Positions 7,340 through 15,369 of a DNA stretch of 64,000 bases are shown here, in pieces. A program made the position numbers and the translations under genes. This DNA is from Alphaproteobacteria bacterium (lineage in GTDB: Bacteria > Pseudomonadota > Alphaproteobacteria > UBA2966 > CAIVPW01). The notes beneath the pieces were generated by a model. That model saw nothing but the letters and a program-made list of their open reading frames with translations. It did no database searches and was not told the DNA's origin. The DNA lies in the NCBI GenBank assembly GCA_947481575.1, contig CANKGV010000003.1, forward strand, positions 115,934 to 179,933. Direction: 5' to 3'. How positions within the stretch are numbered: position 1 is the first letter of the stretch; each line of letters begins with the position of its first letter.

Positions 7340-7840
7340 ATGCTTCGAGGCCTTGCCGCCGCCGCCGTTGCTGTGTGCCTGGGTATGACCGGGTTCGGCG
7401 CCGCGGCCGCGATCGTTCCGCCGCTGAAGTTTCAGACCGCGGTGGAGTTCGGCATCAGCAATGCCGAGCTGGATGTGCTGATGAAGACCCTGTTCGACGA
7501 GCACCCCGAGTTCGATGCCATCGATCCCAACTTCGGCAAGCGCAACATCGGTATCGGGGTGGTGGACCTGAACGGCGACGGGGTGGACGAACACCTGGTG
7601 CAGGTGATCTCCAGCTCCACCTGCATGTTCGGCTGCGTGACCTATGTGTTCCAGTTGCGCGACAGTAAATGGACCCGGATCGGGGCGATCAGCACCGGAA
7701 CGGTGCTCATTCTGCCGGACACCACGCCGGGCGCCACGTATTCCCTGATCCAGGGCGAGTACAACCAGCTGCGGTGGAACGGCGTGGGCTATGGCGGGTT
7801 CTGCCACGAGGTTGGCGTATGCGAGCCGGCGGGCCGCTGA
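7340..7840 (+). CDS. Secreted protein with FG-GAP-like calcium motif, 166 aa
   Basis: A signal peptide (MLRGLAAAAVAVCLGMTGFGAAAA) is followed by a mature domain containing DLNGDGVDEHL, a calcium-binding loop of the FG-GAP/EF-hand-like type, and paired cysteines (SSSTCMFGC and CHEVGVC) suited to the periplasm. No family is assigned. It lies inside the prophage interval but outside the late operon, with its own spacing, so it could be a lysogenic-conversion gene or a host gene trapped in the element. Confidence 0.7.
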   Translation: MLRGLAAAAVAVCLGMTGFGAAAAIVPPLKFQTAVEFGISNAELDVLMKTLFDEHPEFDAIDPNFGKRNIGIGVVDLNGDGVDEHLVQVISSSTCMFGCVTYVFQLRDSKWTRIGAISTGTVLILPDTTPGATYSLIQGEYNQLRWNGVGYGGFCHEVGVCEPAGR

Positions 7841-7850
7841 CACGGCAGTT

Positions 7851-7891
7851 CTAGTGGCTGCTAGGGCCAGGAGCCACTAGGCATAGTGGCT
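7851..7891. repeat. Three copies of TAGTGGCT (direct, inverted, direct)
   Basis: CTAGTGGCT at 7851-7859, its perfect 9-bp inverse AGCCACTAG at 7872-7880, and TAGTGGCT again at 7884-7891. The first two could form a hairpin after the 7340 gene, but no T-run follows. The third copy suggests repeated binding sites instead. Confidence 0.6.
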
Positions 7892-7930
7892 GTGGACGAA
7901 TTACTAGCGGGGTCTCTGGCTCGTTTGTGC

Positions 7931-7959
7931 TTGACTTGCCCGCTGCTCGAAACTACAAA
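7931..7959 (+). promoter_or_regulatory. Candidate late promoter of the prophage
   Basis: TTGACT (7931-7936), a 17-bp spacer and TACAAA (7954-7959) face the lysozyme and packaging genes. The 8-bp inverted repeat TCGTTTGT (7921-7928) / ACAAACGA (7955-7962) brackets the promoter, its second arm covering the -10, which suggests a regulator site. The 333-bp gap between the genes at 7340 and 8174 holds this promoter, the TAGTGGCT repeats and the hairpin at 8071. Confidence 0.5.
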
Positions 7960-8070
7960 CGAATCATTCCTACGAAGGGTGCTAGCGCCTGCGGATCACA
8001 CCGCGGGCGCGGCGGTTTCAGGGGCCTGACACCCCGAACACCTGCCCAAACCACCCGGTAGGCATTGCGG

Positions 8071-8104
8071 GAAAAGGCGCGTCCTTCGCGGGACGCGCCT
8101 TTTC
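8071..8104. terminator. Long perfect hairpin terminator ahead of the late operon
   Basis: A perfect 14-bp stem (GAAAAGGCGCGTCC at 8071-8084 and its complement at 8091-8104) with loop TTCGCG. A-rich and T-rich ends make it a two-way terminator. It lies between the candidate promoter at 7931 and the first late gene at 8174, so transcription of the late genes from that promoter would need read-through or antitermination. Confidence 0.75.
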
Positions 8105-8173
8105 TCGTTTCCGGGCCCCGGTTTGCCGGTGCGCCGGGCCGATTCCTTCTTTCCAACGTCCGGAGCGTGACCC

Positions 8174-8851
8174 ATGCCCCCAGCCAGGGAACGGGATCCG
8201 TTTGCCGCGCGCGGGACGCCGGAAGCAGCCGTGGCGCCGGTTGCGGACCCCGGGCCCTCCACCGCCGAGCCGCCGGGCGGTTGGCAGTTCGCCGCCGGTG
8301 GCCGGGTGATCCTGTCCGGCCACGAGCCCTATCTGCACGCGCGCTTCGTGGATGCGCTGCACCGGTGCGAATCCGCCGACGCGGGCTACCGGTCGGTGAA
8401 CGCCAGCGGCGCCCTCGGCCGCTACCAGCTGACGCGAACCGGCGGGCTGCGGTCGGCGGGGATGGCGGACGGCTCGGGCAGGTGGACCGGCAAGTACGGC
8501 GTGCATGGCGCGGCGGAGTTTCTGGCCAACCCGGCGGCGCAGGAGTTGGCGCTCGAGGACTACATGCGCGCGATGGAAGGGTACAACCGGGCGGCGGGCA
8601 ACGACCGGTTCGTTGGCACCGCCGTCGCGGGCAAGGCCGGCCCGTTTGTCGTTACCGAAGCGGGATTGGCCGCTGCGGCGCACCGCGTTGGCCAGAGATG
8701 CGTCCGCCAGTTGCTGGACATTCTGCGCGCCAACGGCTGGCAGCACCCGGACGACCTGCCGGCGTTGGATCCGGACACCCGTGACCGGCTGCTGGCGGCG
8801 GAAACGCGTCTGCGCACGTTTGCCGCGGTGCCGTACCGCCACGCCGGATAG
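8174..8851 (+). CDS. Phage lysozyme/transglycosylase-like protein, 225 aa
   Basis: After a Pro-rich N-terminus of about 50 residues comes a lysozyme-like fold signature: FVDALHRCESAD (with a candidate catalytic Glu) and SGALGRYQLTRTGGLRSAGM, matching the G-x-Y-Q block of transglycosylases and muramidases. It probably cuts peptidoglycan, either as endolysin or as a virion-carried enzyme. GGAG sits 8 bp before the ATG. It is the first gene of the late operon, ahead of TerS, and far from the holin at 26053; the family call rests on motifs only. Confidence 0.7.
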   Translation: MPPARERDPFAARGTPEAAVAPVADPGPSTAEPPGGWQFAAGGRVILSGHEPYLHARFVDALHRCESADAGYRSVNASGALGRYQLTRTGGLRSAGMADGSGRWTGKYGVHGAAEFLANPAAQELALEDYMRAMEGYNRAAGNDRFVGTAVAGKAGPFVVTEAGLAAAAHRVGQRCVRQLLDILRANGWQHPDDLPALDPDTRDRLLAAETRLRTFAAVPYRHAG

Positions 8852-8906
8852 GCGGCCGCGCACTACCCCCGCCCTTTGCCGGGCGCTCCGACCAAGGAAG
8901 ACCGAT

Positions 8907-9335
8907 ATGACGCGTTGGACGAAGAGTCCGGCGGCGCGGCGGCGCGCGTTTCTCGTGGCGCTGGCGGCGACCGGCAACATCACGCTGGCGGCGGCGCGCG
9001 CGGACGTTCCGCGCCCGACGCTGTACGTGTGGCGCAAGCGGTTGCCGGAGTTCGCGGCGGCGTGGGCGGAAGCCCTGGAGACCGGTACCGACGCGCTGGA
9101 GGATGTGGCGGTGGATCGCGCGGTCGCGGGGACGCCTGAGCCGGTGTTCTACCAAGGCAGGCAGGTGGCGACGCAGACCAGGGTTTCCGACTCGCTGCTG
9201 ATGTTCCTGCTGAAGGCGCGGCGGCCGGAAAAGTTCCGGACCGGACCGGCGCTGGTGGGCGCGGACGGCAGGCCGGTCAAGGCGACCATCACGGTGACCG
9301 TCCGTCGCACGGACCACGATGACGACCGCGCTTGA
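8907..9335 (+). CDS. Terminase small subunit (TerS)
   Basis: 142 aa from the ATG at 8907, preceded by AAGGAAG. It has an N-terminal helix-turn-helix (AFLVALAATGNITLAAARADVPRPTLYVWRK), then a helical middle with DALEDVAVDRAV and a KARRPEKFR segment, all typical of phage small terminases that recognise the packaging site. The last 17 bp overlap the start of TerL, the standard arrangement. A longer frame from 8505 overlaps the lysozyme gene and is rejected. Confidence 0.85.
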   Translation: MTRWTKSPAARRRAFLVALAATGNITLAAARADVPRPTLYVWRKRLPEFAAAWAEALETGTDALEDVAVDRAVAGTPEPVFYQGRQVATQTRVSDSLLMFLLKARRPEKFRTGPALVGADGRPVKATITVTVRRTDHDDDRA

Positions 9336-10791
9336 GGTCCACCTCGGTCTGCAGGTGCACCGAAAGCAGGCGGTGGCGCTCGACACGACGGCCACCGAGG
9401 TGCTGTACGGCGGTGCCGCCGGGGGCGGCAAATCGCACCTGCTGCGGGTAGCCGCGGTGACCTGGGCGAACACGGTGCCGGGACTGCAGGTGTACCTGTT
9501 CCGCCGCCAACTCCCCGACCTGGTGAAGAACCACCTGGAAGGGCCGAAGGGGTTCCGTGCGTTGCTGGCGCCGTTCGTGGCCGCCCGCGTGGTGGAGATC
9601 GTCGAGCGCGAGATCCGCTTTCCCAACGGCGCGAAGATCTACCTGTGCCACTGCCGCGACGAGGCGGACCGGTTCGGCTACCAGGGCGCGGAAATCCACG
9701 TGCTGCTGATCGACGAACTGACCCACTTTACCGACCCGATGTACCGGTTCCTGCGCGGGCGCGTGCGGGCGGTGGGACTAGGCGGCGGCGGTCTGGCGCG
9801 TCCGGTGCTGCCGCGCATCCTGTGCGCGTCGAACCCCGGCAATATCGGCCACGCGTGGGTGAAGGCAGCGTTCATCGACAATGCCGTGCCGATGGCGCTG
9901 CGGCCGATGCCGGACGGCGAAGGCGGCATGGTGCGCCAGTACATCCCGGCGCGGCTCGACGACAACCCGTACATGACCGAGGACGATCCCACCTATCGCG
10001 CGCGGCTGCGCGGCCAAGGCGCGGCGGCCCTGGTGCGGGCGATGGAGGACGGCGACTGGTCGGTGGTGGACGGCGCGTTCTTCGACTGCTGGGCGACCGC
10101 CCGGCACGTAGTCCTGCCGTTCCGCATTCCGGCGTGGTGGCTGCGGTTCCGCGCGTTCGACTGGGGCGCGGCGGCGCCGTTCTCGGTGGGCTGGTGGGCG
10201 GTGGCGGGGGAAGACCTGGCCCTGCCGGGCGGTAGCACCATCCCGCGCGGGGCGCTGGTGCGATACCGGGAATGGTATGGGGCGGCGGCGCCCAACGTGG
10301 GCCTGAAGCTGACCAACGAGGCGATCGCCGCCGGCATCGCGGCGCGCGAGGCCGGTGAGCCGATCGCCTACGGGGTCGCCGACCCGAGCATTTTCCGCAG
10401 CGACGGCGGGCCGTCGATCGCCGAGCAGATGGCGCGGCGCGGCATCCGCTGGCGGCGCGCCGACAACCGCCGCGTAGCCAGGGCCGGGCCGATCTCAGGC
10501 TGGGACCAAGTGCGCCAGCGGCTCGTGGGCGACGGCGACGGCCGGCCGATGCTGGTGTGCTTTGCGACCTGCACGGACTCGATCCGCACGATCCCGGCGC
10601 TGCAACACGACGCCGGCAACGCGGAAGACCTGGACACCAATGGCGAAGACCACGCCGCCGACGAGTGGCGCTACGCGTGCATGAGCCGGCCGTGGATCCG
10701 CGGGCGTCCCGTCGCCCCGCAGAGCCCGCGCGCGCCCACGTTCAACGAACTGATTGCCCAGCACCGCCAACAACGAGAGGACGACCGATGA
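9319..10791 (+). CDS. Terminase large subunit (TerL)
   Basis: 490 aa, typical length. The ATPase domain has Walker A GGAAGGGKS (about residues 32-40) and Walker B VLLIDELTHF (about 130-139). A nuclease domain begins around RAFDWGAAAPFS, with further acidic sites at GVADPSIF and NAEDLDTNGEDHAADEWRY. It drives DNA packaging into the prohead and cuts the concatemer. TerS overlaps its start and the portal ATG overlaps its stop (ATGA), showing translational coupling. Confidence 0.95.
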   Translation: MTTALEVHLGLQVHRKQAVALDTTATEVLYGGAAGGGKSHLLRVAAVTWANTVPGLQVYLFRRQLPDLVKNHLEGPKGFRALLAPFVAARVVEIVEREIRFPNGAKIYLCHCRDEADRFGYQGAEIHVLLIDELTHFTDPMYRFLRGRVRAVGLGGGGLARPVLPRILCASNPGNIGHAWVKAAFIDNAVPMALRPMPDGEGGMVRQYIPARLDDNPYMTEDDPTYRARLRGQGAAALVRAMEDGDWSVVDGAFFDCWATARHVVLPFRIPAWWLRFRAFDWGAAAPFSVGWWAVAGEDLALPGGSTIPRGALVRYREWYGAAAPNVGLKLTNEAIAAGIAAREAGEPIAYGVADPSIFRSDGGPSIAEQMARRGIRWRRADNRRVARAGPISGWDQVRQRLVGDGDGRPMLVCFATCTDSIRTIPALQHDAGNAEDLDTNGEDHAADEWRYACMSRPWIRGRPVAPQSPRAPTFNELIAQHRQQREDDR

Positions 10792-12581
10792 CCGACGAGA
10801 GCGACGCCGACACCGACCCGCGGGCGCTGGCCACCCATTGGCTGGCGGAGCTGGAGGCGGCGGGCAAGGCCGAAGCCAAATGGCGCGACGACGCCCGGCG
10901 TGTGCTGGAGGTGTACCGCGACGACAGCGATGGGCGGCGCCGCGCGCGCTTCAACATCCTGTTCAGCAACGTGCAGACGCTGGCGCCGGCGGTGTATGCC
11001 GGGGTGCCGCGGCCGGACGTGCGGCGGCGCTTCCGCGATGCCGACCCGGTGGCGCGGCGCGCGGCCGAGACCGTGGAGCGGGCGCTGGCCTATGGGGCGG
11101 ATGCAGGCGACCTGGACGCCGGCCTGCGCGCGGTGGTGCACGATGCGCTTCTGACGGGGCGCGGCGTGGCGCGGGTGCGCTATGTGCCGCGGTTTGCCGA
11201 AGCGGGCACCCGCGTGCCGTGTCTGGTGACGTACCAGCCGGCGGGGCCGGGGGCCGATGACTTTGCCCGGCGCGGCGGGGAGCCGGTGTATTTGCGGGCG
11301 GACACGCGCGACGTGGTGGCCGACCCGGAGTTCGACGGCCAGGGGCCGTTCGTGGCAGACGCGGGCGAGCAGGTCGCGGCCGAGGCGGTAACGTGCGAGG
11401 CGGTGCACTGGGACGACTTCCGCGTGGACCCGGCGCGGTCGTGGGACGAGGTGCGCTGGGTGGCGTTCCGCGCCCATCTCACCCGCGCCGAACTGGTGGA
11501 CGCGTTTGGGCCGGAGCGCGGTGCGGCGGTGCCGATCGTGGCGGCGGAGGCGGACGGGCCCGCCCGCGGCAATCATGCCGAGGTGTGGGAGGTGTGGGAC
11601 CGCGAGTCGCGCACGGTGATCTTTGTTGCGCCGGCGTATGCCGGTGGGGTGCTGCGGGTGGAGGACGATCCGTTGGGGCTGGCGGGGTTCTTTCCGTGCC
11701 CGCGGCCGTTGTACGCGATTGCCACGAGCGGCAGCCTGGTTCCGTACCCGGAATACCTGGTCTATGAGGACCAGGCGCGGGAGCTGAACGAAGTCACGCG
11801 CCGCATCGAGGTGCTGACCAAGGCGCTGAAGCTGCGCGGCATCTATGACGCGGCGCAGCCGGAGATCGCCGAGCTCCTTTCCGCCGACGACAACAAGATG
11901 ATTCCGTCGGAGAACTTCTTGGCGCTGGCGGAGCGTGGCGGCTTGGACAAGGCGGTGCAATTTGCGCCGGTGGAGATGGTGGCGGCCGTGCTCGCGCAAC
12001 TCCATCAGAGCCGCGACCGCATCAAACAGACGATCTACGAGATCACCGGCCTCGCCGACATTCTGCGCGGCGCGACGCAGGCCAGCGAGACGGCCACGGC
12101 CCAGAGCATCAAGGCGCGCTGGGGCTCGGCCCGCCTAGCGGAGCGGCAGCGCGAGGTGCAACGGCTGATCCGCGACGTGTTCCGGCTGCAGGCGGAGGTG
12201 ATCGCCGAGCGGTTTAGCGCCGAAACGCTGCGCGCGATGACCGGGGTGGCGGTGGACGATGCGGTGTTGGCGGTGCTGCGCTCGGACGGCCTGCGCGGGT
12301 TCCGCATCGACGTGGAAACCGACGCGACGGCCGCGGGGGACGCGGCGGACGACCAGCGGGCGGTGACGGAGCTGCTGTCGGGCGTGACGTCGTTCGTGCG
12401 CGGGATCGCGCCGCTGGTGGCGGCTCCCAGCAACCCCCAAGGGGTGATCCCGGTCGAGGCGGCCAAGGCGCTGCTGATGGCGGCGGTGCGCCGCTTTCGC
12501 CTCGGGCGCGAGGTGGAGGATGCGCTGGACACAATCGGCAAGGCGCCGCCAGGGCATGCAGACCGTGCGCTACCGCTATGA
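10788..12581 (+). CDS. Phage portal protein
   Basis: 597 aa from the ATG at 10788, which overlaps the TerL stop and has GAGAGG upstream. The N-terminus is acidic (MTDESDADTD), followed by a helical block (ARFNILFSNVQTLAPAVYAGVPRPD) and a long C-terminal helical region (QSRDRIKQTIYEITGLADILRGATQASET), the pattern of podovirus-type portals that start with a membrane- and DNA-facing stem. Position right after TerL and length agree. It forms the dodecameric ring through which DNA enters the head. Confidence 0.88.
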   Translation: MTDESDADTDPRALATHWLAELEAAGKAEAKWRDDARRVLEVYRDDSDGRRRARFNILFSNVQTLAPAVYAGVPRPDVRRRFRDADPVARRAAETVERALAYGADAGDLDAGLRAVVHDALLTGRGVARVRYVPRFAEAGTRVPCLVTYQPAGPGADDFARRGGEPVYLRADTRDVVADPEFDGQGPFVADAGEQVAAEAVTCEAVHWDDFRVDPARSWDEVRWVAFRAHLTRAELVDAFGPERGAAVPIVAAEADGPARGNHAEVWEVWDRESRTVIFVAPAYAGGVLRVEDDPLGLAGFFPCPRPLYAIATSGSLVPYPEYLVYEDQARELNEVTRRIEVLTKALKLRGIYDAAQPEIAELLSADDNKMIPSENFLALAERGGLDKAVQFAPVEMVAAVLAQLHQSRDRIKQTIYEITGLADILRGATQASETATAQSIKARWGSARLAERQREVQRLIRDVFRLQAEVIAERFSAETLRAMTGVAVDDAVLAVLRSDGLRGFRIDVETDATAAGDAADDQRAVTELLSGVTSFVRGIAPLVAAPSNPQGVIPVEAAKALLMAAVRRFRLGREVEDALDTIGKAPPGHADRALPL

Positions 12582-12795
12582 CCCCGCCGTGGGGCGGGTG
12601 GTGCCGGCGGGCCCGGGTGCGCGGGCGGCGGGGCCGTTCGTGCGCGGCGATCTGCCGGGCTACCGCTCGCCGGTGACCGGGCGCTGGATCGAAGGCCGCC
12701 GGGCGCGCCGCGAGGACCTGGCCGCTGCGGGGTGCCGCGCAGTGGACCCCGGCGAGCGGCCGCCGTTGTTTCCGGGGCAGCGCAATCCCAGATGA
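12556..12795 (+). CDS. Small phage protein with GRWIEGRRARREDL motif, 79 aa
   Basis: Starts MQTVRYRYDPAVGRVVP, overlapping the portal end by 26 bp. The core, DLPGYRSPVTGRWIEGRRARREDLAAAGCR, matches a motif in small proteins that recur between portal and capsid genes in podovirus-like phages; their role is unknown, possibly structural. Very basic. Confidence 0.7.
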   Translation: MQTVRYRYDPAVGRVVPAGPGARAAGPFVRGDLPGYRSPVTGRWIEGRRARREDLAAAGCRAVDPGERPPLFPGQRNPR

Positions 12796-12866
12796 CGGGG
12801 TGTTGTTTGCCGCGCTGCGCCGGTCTGCGGTAGCGTTGCGGCGCGGAGGACAAGGGCGCGTTGACG

Positions 12867-13688
12867 ATGTGGGAGCAGCCGGAAATCGTCGTGATCGACG
12901 TGGCGGCCGAGCGGATGCGGGCGTTGCGCCGCATCGCGTTCGCGGCGCTGGCGATCGGCCTGCTGCTGGCGGTGGGCATCACGGCGCGCGTGTGGTTCGA
13001 CGACAGCCCGCGGCGCTTGGCGGCGCCAGAGCGGCTGACGGCGGCGTTCGACCGCATGGCCTATGGCATGGGTCCGCGCGGCACCAGCTTGCAGATCTGG
13101 CCGGGCACGGTGACGGTGGCCGTGCTTGGCGAAACACCCGGGTGGGTTGCCGCCGAACTGGAGCGGGCGACGGCGCTGTTTGCCCAGGCGACGGGGCGGG
13201 CGGTGAGCGTCGCTCCGGCGGGCGCGGAAGCCACGGCCAACGTGCAGATGAGCTTTGTCGCGCGCGAGCAGTTCGGCGCGGTGGCGGAGCGCACCGGTGG
13301 CGGCGCCGACGGCGGACGCTATGTGGCCGAGCACGCGTATTGCTACACCGCTTCGCCGGCACGGATGGGCCCGGGCCTGCGCGAGCGGCGCACCCAGGTG
13401 GTGATCCCGAACGATCTGGCGCCGGATGAAACCGCCACCTGCATCTGGCACGAGATGATGCACGCGCTCGGGTTCCGCGGGCACCCGGACAATGAGATCG
13501 CCTCGGTGCTAGGCACCAGCCGGCGCATCACGGTCAACGACGTGGCGCTGCTCAAGGTCCTGTACGCCCCGAGCCTGCTGCCCCTGACCCGCGCCGAAGC
13601 ATTGGTGACTGCCCAGGCTCTGTTCACCCAATACGCTGCCAAGGTGAAGGCAGCGAAGGACCCACTGCAGGCGCTGCTGGCGCCGTAA
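12867..13688 (+). CDS. DUF2927 zinc-protease-like membrane-anchored protein
   Basis: 273 aa from the ATG at 12867, with GGAGGACAAGG upstream. An N-terminal transmembrane anchor (IAFAALAIGLLLAVGITARVW, about residues 27-48) is followed by a DUF2927 domain ending in WHEMMHALGFRG: an HExxH zinc motif with a nearby GHPDNE segment. DUF2927 proteins are usually secreted host proteins of unknown substrate. Here it stands between portal and capsid, where many phages keep the prohead protease, but the membrane anchor argues for an envelope role. Confidence 0.75.
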   Translation: MWEQPEIVVIDVAAERMRALRRIAFAALAIGLLLAVGITARVWFDDSPRRLAAPERLTAAFDRMAYGMGPRGTSLQIWPGTVTVAVLGETPGWVAAELERATALFAQATGRAVSVAPAGAEATANVQMSFVAREQFGAVAERTGGGADGGRYVAEHAYCYTASPARMGPGLRERRTQVVIPNDLAPDETATCIWHEMMHALGFRGHPDNEIASVLGTSRRITVNDVALLKVLYAPSLLPLTRAEALVTAQALFTQYAAKVKAAKDPLQALLAP

Positions 13689-13840
13689 CCCGTTTGCACC
13701 TCCGCACCGCGTTCGCGCGGTCAGCGGAGCGTGCCGCTACCCCGCGAACCGCGACGTTGCCGCGTGAGCGCTCTGTGCAGAGCCAGCTCCGGGGCACGCG
13801 CTTGTTCGCGATTCCCCGAAACATCCGAAAAGGAACCGCG

Positions 13841-14794
13841 ATGACTTCCCCCAACACCACCTTCACGGAGATGGTGGCGACGACGCTGCGGTCGCATCCG
13901 AGCGAACTCGCCGACAACGTCTCCAAGCACAACGCCCTGTACGCGCGCCTGCGCAAGCGCGGCAAGATCAAGACCGTGAGCGGCGGCTATGAGATCGTCC
14001 GCCCGCTCGACTACGCCGAGAACGCGACCTACCAGCGGTACTCGGGCTACGAGCAGCTGAGCGTACAGGCCTCCGACGTGATTTCGGCGGCGCGCTACGA
14101 CTGGAAGCAGGCGGCGGTGCACGTCACCGCCAGCGGCCTGGAGATCCGCCAGAACTCCGGCAAGGAACGGCTGGTGGACCTGGCGGCGGCGCGCACCAAG
14201 AACGCGATGCGCACCATGGCCAACAACCTGAGCGTGGACATCTATTCGCTCGGCACGGCCGATGGCGGCAAGCAGATCGGCGGCCTGCAGCAGGTGATCA
14301 CCCACGACGGCACCGGCACGGTGGGCGGCATCGATGCCGGCACGTACACGTTCTGGAAGAACAAGTTCAAGGACCTCGCCGGCGCCGACAAGGACACCAT
14401 CGGCCCGCGCATGAACCTGTTGTGGATGGACCTCGTGCGCGGGACCGACAAGCCCGACATGATCGTGTCGTCGAACGAGTTGTACGCGTTGTACTGGGAC
14501 GGGCTCACCGACCTGCAGCGCTATTCGTCGGCAGACGAGGAAGCGACGATGGGCTTCCAGACGCTGAAGTTTCAGACCGCCGACGTGTTCCACGACGGCG
14601 GCTCGGGCATCCCCGCCAACACGATGTACTTCCTGAACACGGACTACCTCGAACTGGTGGCACACCGCGACGCCAACCTGACCGCGCTCGACGAGAAGGC
14701 GAGCGTGAACCAGGACGCGGTGGTGATCCCGATCATCTTCCAGGGCAACCTCTGCTGCTCCAACCGGAGCCTGCAGGGCGTGGCCTTCGACTAG
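13841..14794 (+). CDS. Major capsid protein
   Basis: 317 aa from the ATG at 13841, with AAAAGGA about 6 bp upstream; a 49-codon upstream extension is Arg-rich and unlikely. The sequence TSPNTTFTEMVATTLRSH, then a beta-rich and then alpha-helical body (ENATYQRYSGYEQL, KERLVDLAAARTKNAMRTMANNL, LLWMDLVRG) fits HK97-fold capsid proteins of short-tailed phages. Position after portal and before decoration/adaptor genes supports it. There is no N-terminal delta domain, so scaffold must be separate. Confidence 0.85.
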   Translation: MTSPNTTFTEMVATTLRSHPSELADNVSKHNALYARLRKRGKIKTVSGGYEIVRPLDYAENATYQRYSGYEQLSVQASDVISAARYDWKQAAVHVTASGLEIRQNSGKERLVDLAAARTKNAMRTMANNLSVDIYSLGTADGGKQIGGLQQVITHDGTGTVGGIDAGTYTFWKNKFKDLAGADKDTIGPRMNLLWMDLVRGTDKPDMIVSSNELYALYWDGLTDLQRYSSADEEATMGFQTLKFQTADVFHDGGSGIPANTMYFLNTDYLELVAHRDANLTALDEKASVNQDAVVIPIIFQGNLCCSNRSLQGVAFD

Positions 14795-14805
14795 GAGCGC
14801 ACGCC

Positions 14806-15297
14806 ATGACGTACATCATCACCAACGCGATGGCGGGCGCGCAGGCGATCGCCGATACCTCCACGACCCAGCGGCATCCGCTGGGCACGGTAGTCACCGC
14901 GACGGACCCGGCCTACGGCGCGGGGGAGTTCATCTACCTGTCCGGGGCGGCGAACACCGCGGTGGGGTCGTGGGTCCGCTACACGGAGGACGACTTCGGC
15001 ACGACGCTACTGGGGGCCGACATGATCGGCCAAGTGGCGGTGGCCATGGCGGCCAACGTGGCCGGCCAATACGGCTGGTACCAGATCAAGGGCAAGGCCG
15101 TGGGCAAGTGCCTCAGCGGTTACGCCGACAACGGTCTGGTCTATGCCACGGCGACGGCGGGCAGCGTCGATGACGCCGTGGTGGCGGGCGACCGCGTGAA
15201 GAAGGCGCTGGGCGCATCCGCCATCGGCACGCCGAGCACGGGACTGGCCGAGTTCGAGATCGACCGGCCGTTCGCGGACGACGGGTCTGCCGCTTAG
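14806..15297 (+). CDS. Probable head decoration or fibre protein, 163 aa
   Basis: ATG with AGGAG 8 bp upstream, 11 bp after the capsid stop. The sequence is small-residue-rich and beta-like (MTYIITNAMAGAQAIADTST, GEFIYLSGAANTAVGSWV, GQYGWYQIKGKAV). Such proteins directly after the capsid gene commonly decorate the head; the identification is by position and composition only. Confidence 0.65.
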   Translation: MTYIITNAMAGAQAIADTSTTQRHPLGTVVTATDPAYGAGEFIYLSGAANTAVGSWVRYTEDDFGTTLLGADMIGQVAVAMAANVAGQYGWYQIKGKAVGKCLSGYADNGLVYATATAGSVDDAVVAGDRVKKALGASAIGTPSTGLAEFEIDRPFADDGSAA

Positions 15298-15369
15298 GCC
15301 GCGGCGGGGAGGGCGTGCGCGCCCTCCCCAACCGCCTATCTGTCAGCAACAATCGAAGGAGGCATGCCC

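Noticed and set aside
8505-9335. Long form of TerS starting at 8505
   Set aside because: It would overlap the lysozyme gene by about 350 bp in another frame; the ATG at 8907 with AAGGAAG gives the normal TerS length.
10671-12005. Long open frame of 444 codons on the minus strand inside the portal gene
   Set aside because: Arg/His-rich, low-complexity composition typical of an antisense shadow in GC-rich DNA; the portal frame on the other strand has clear family features.
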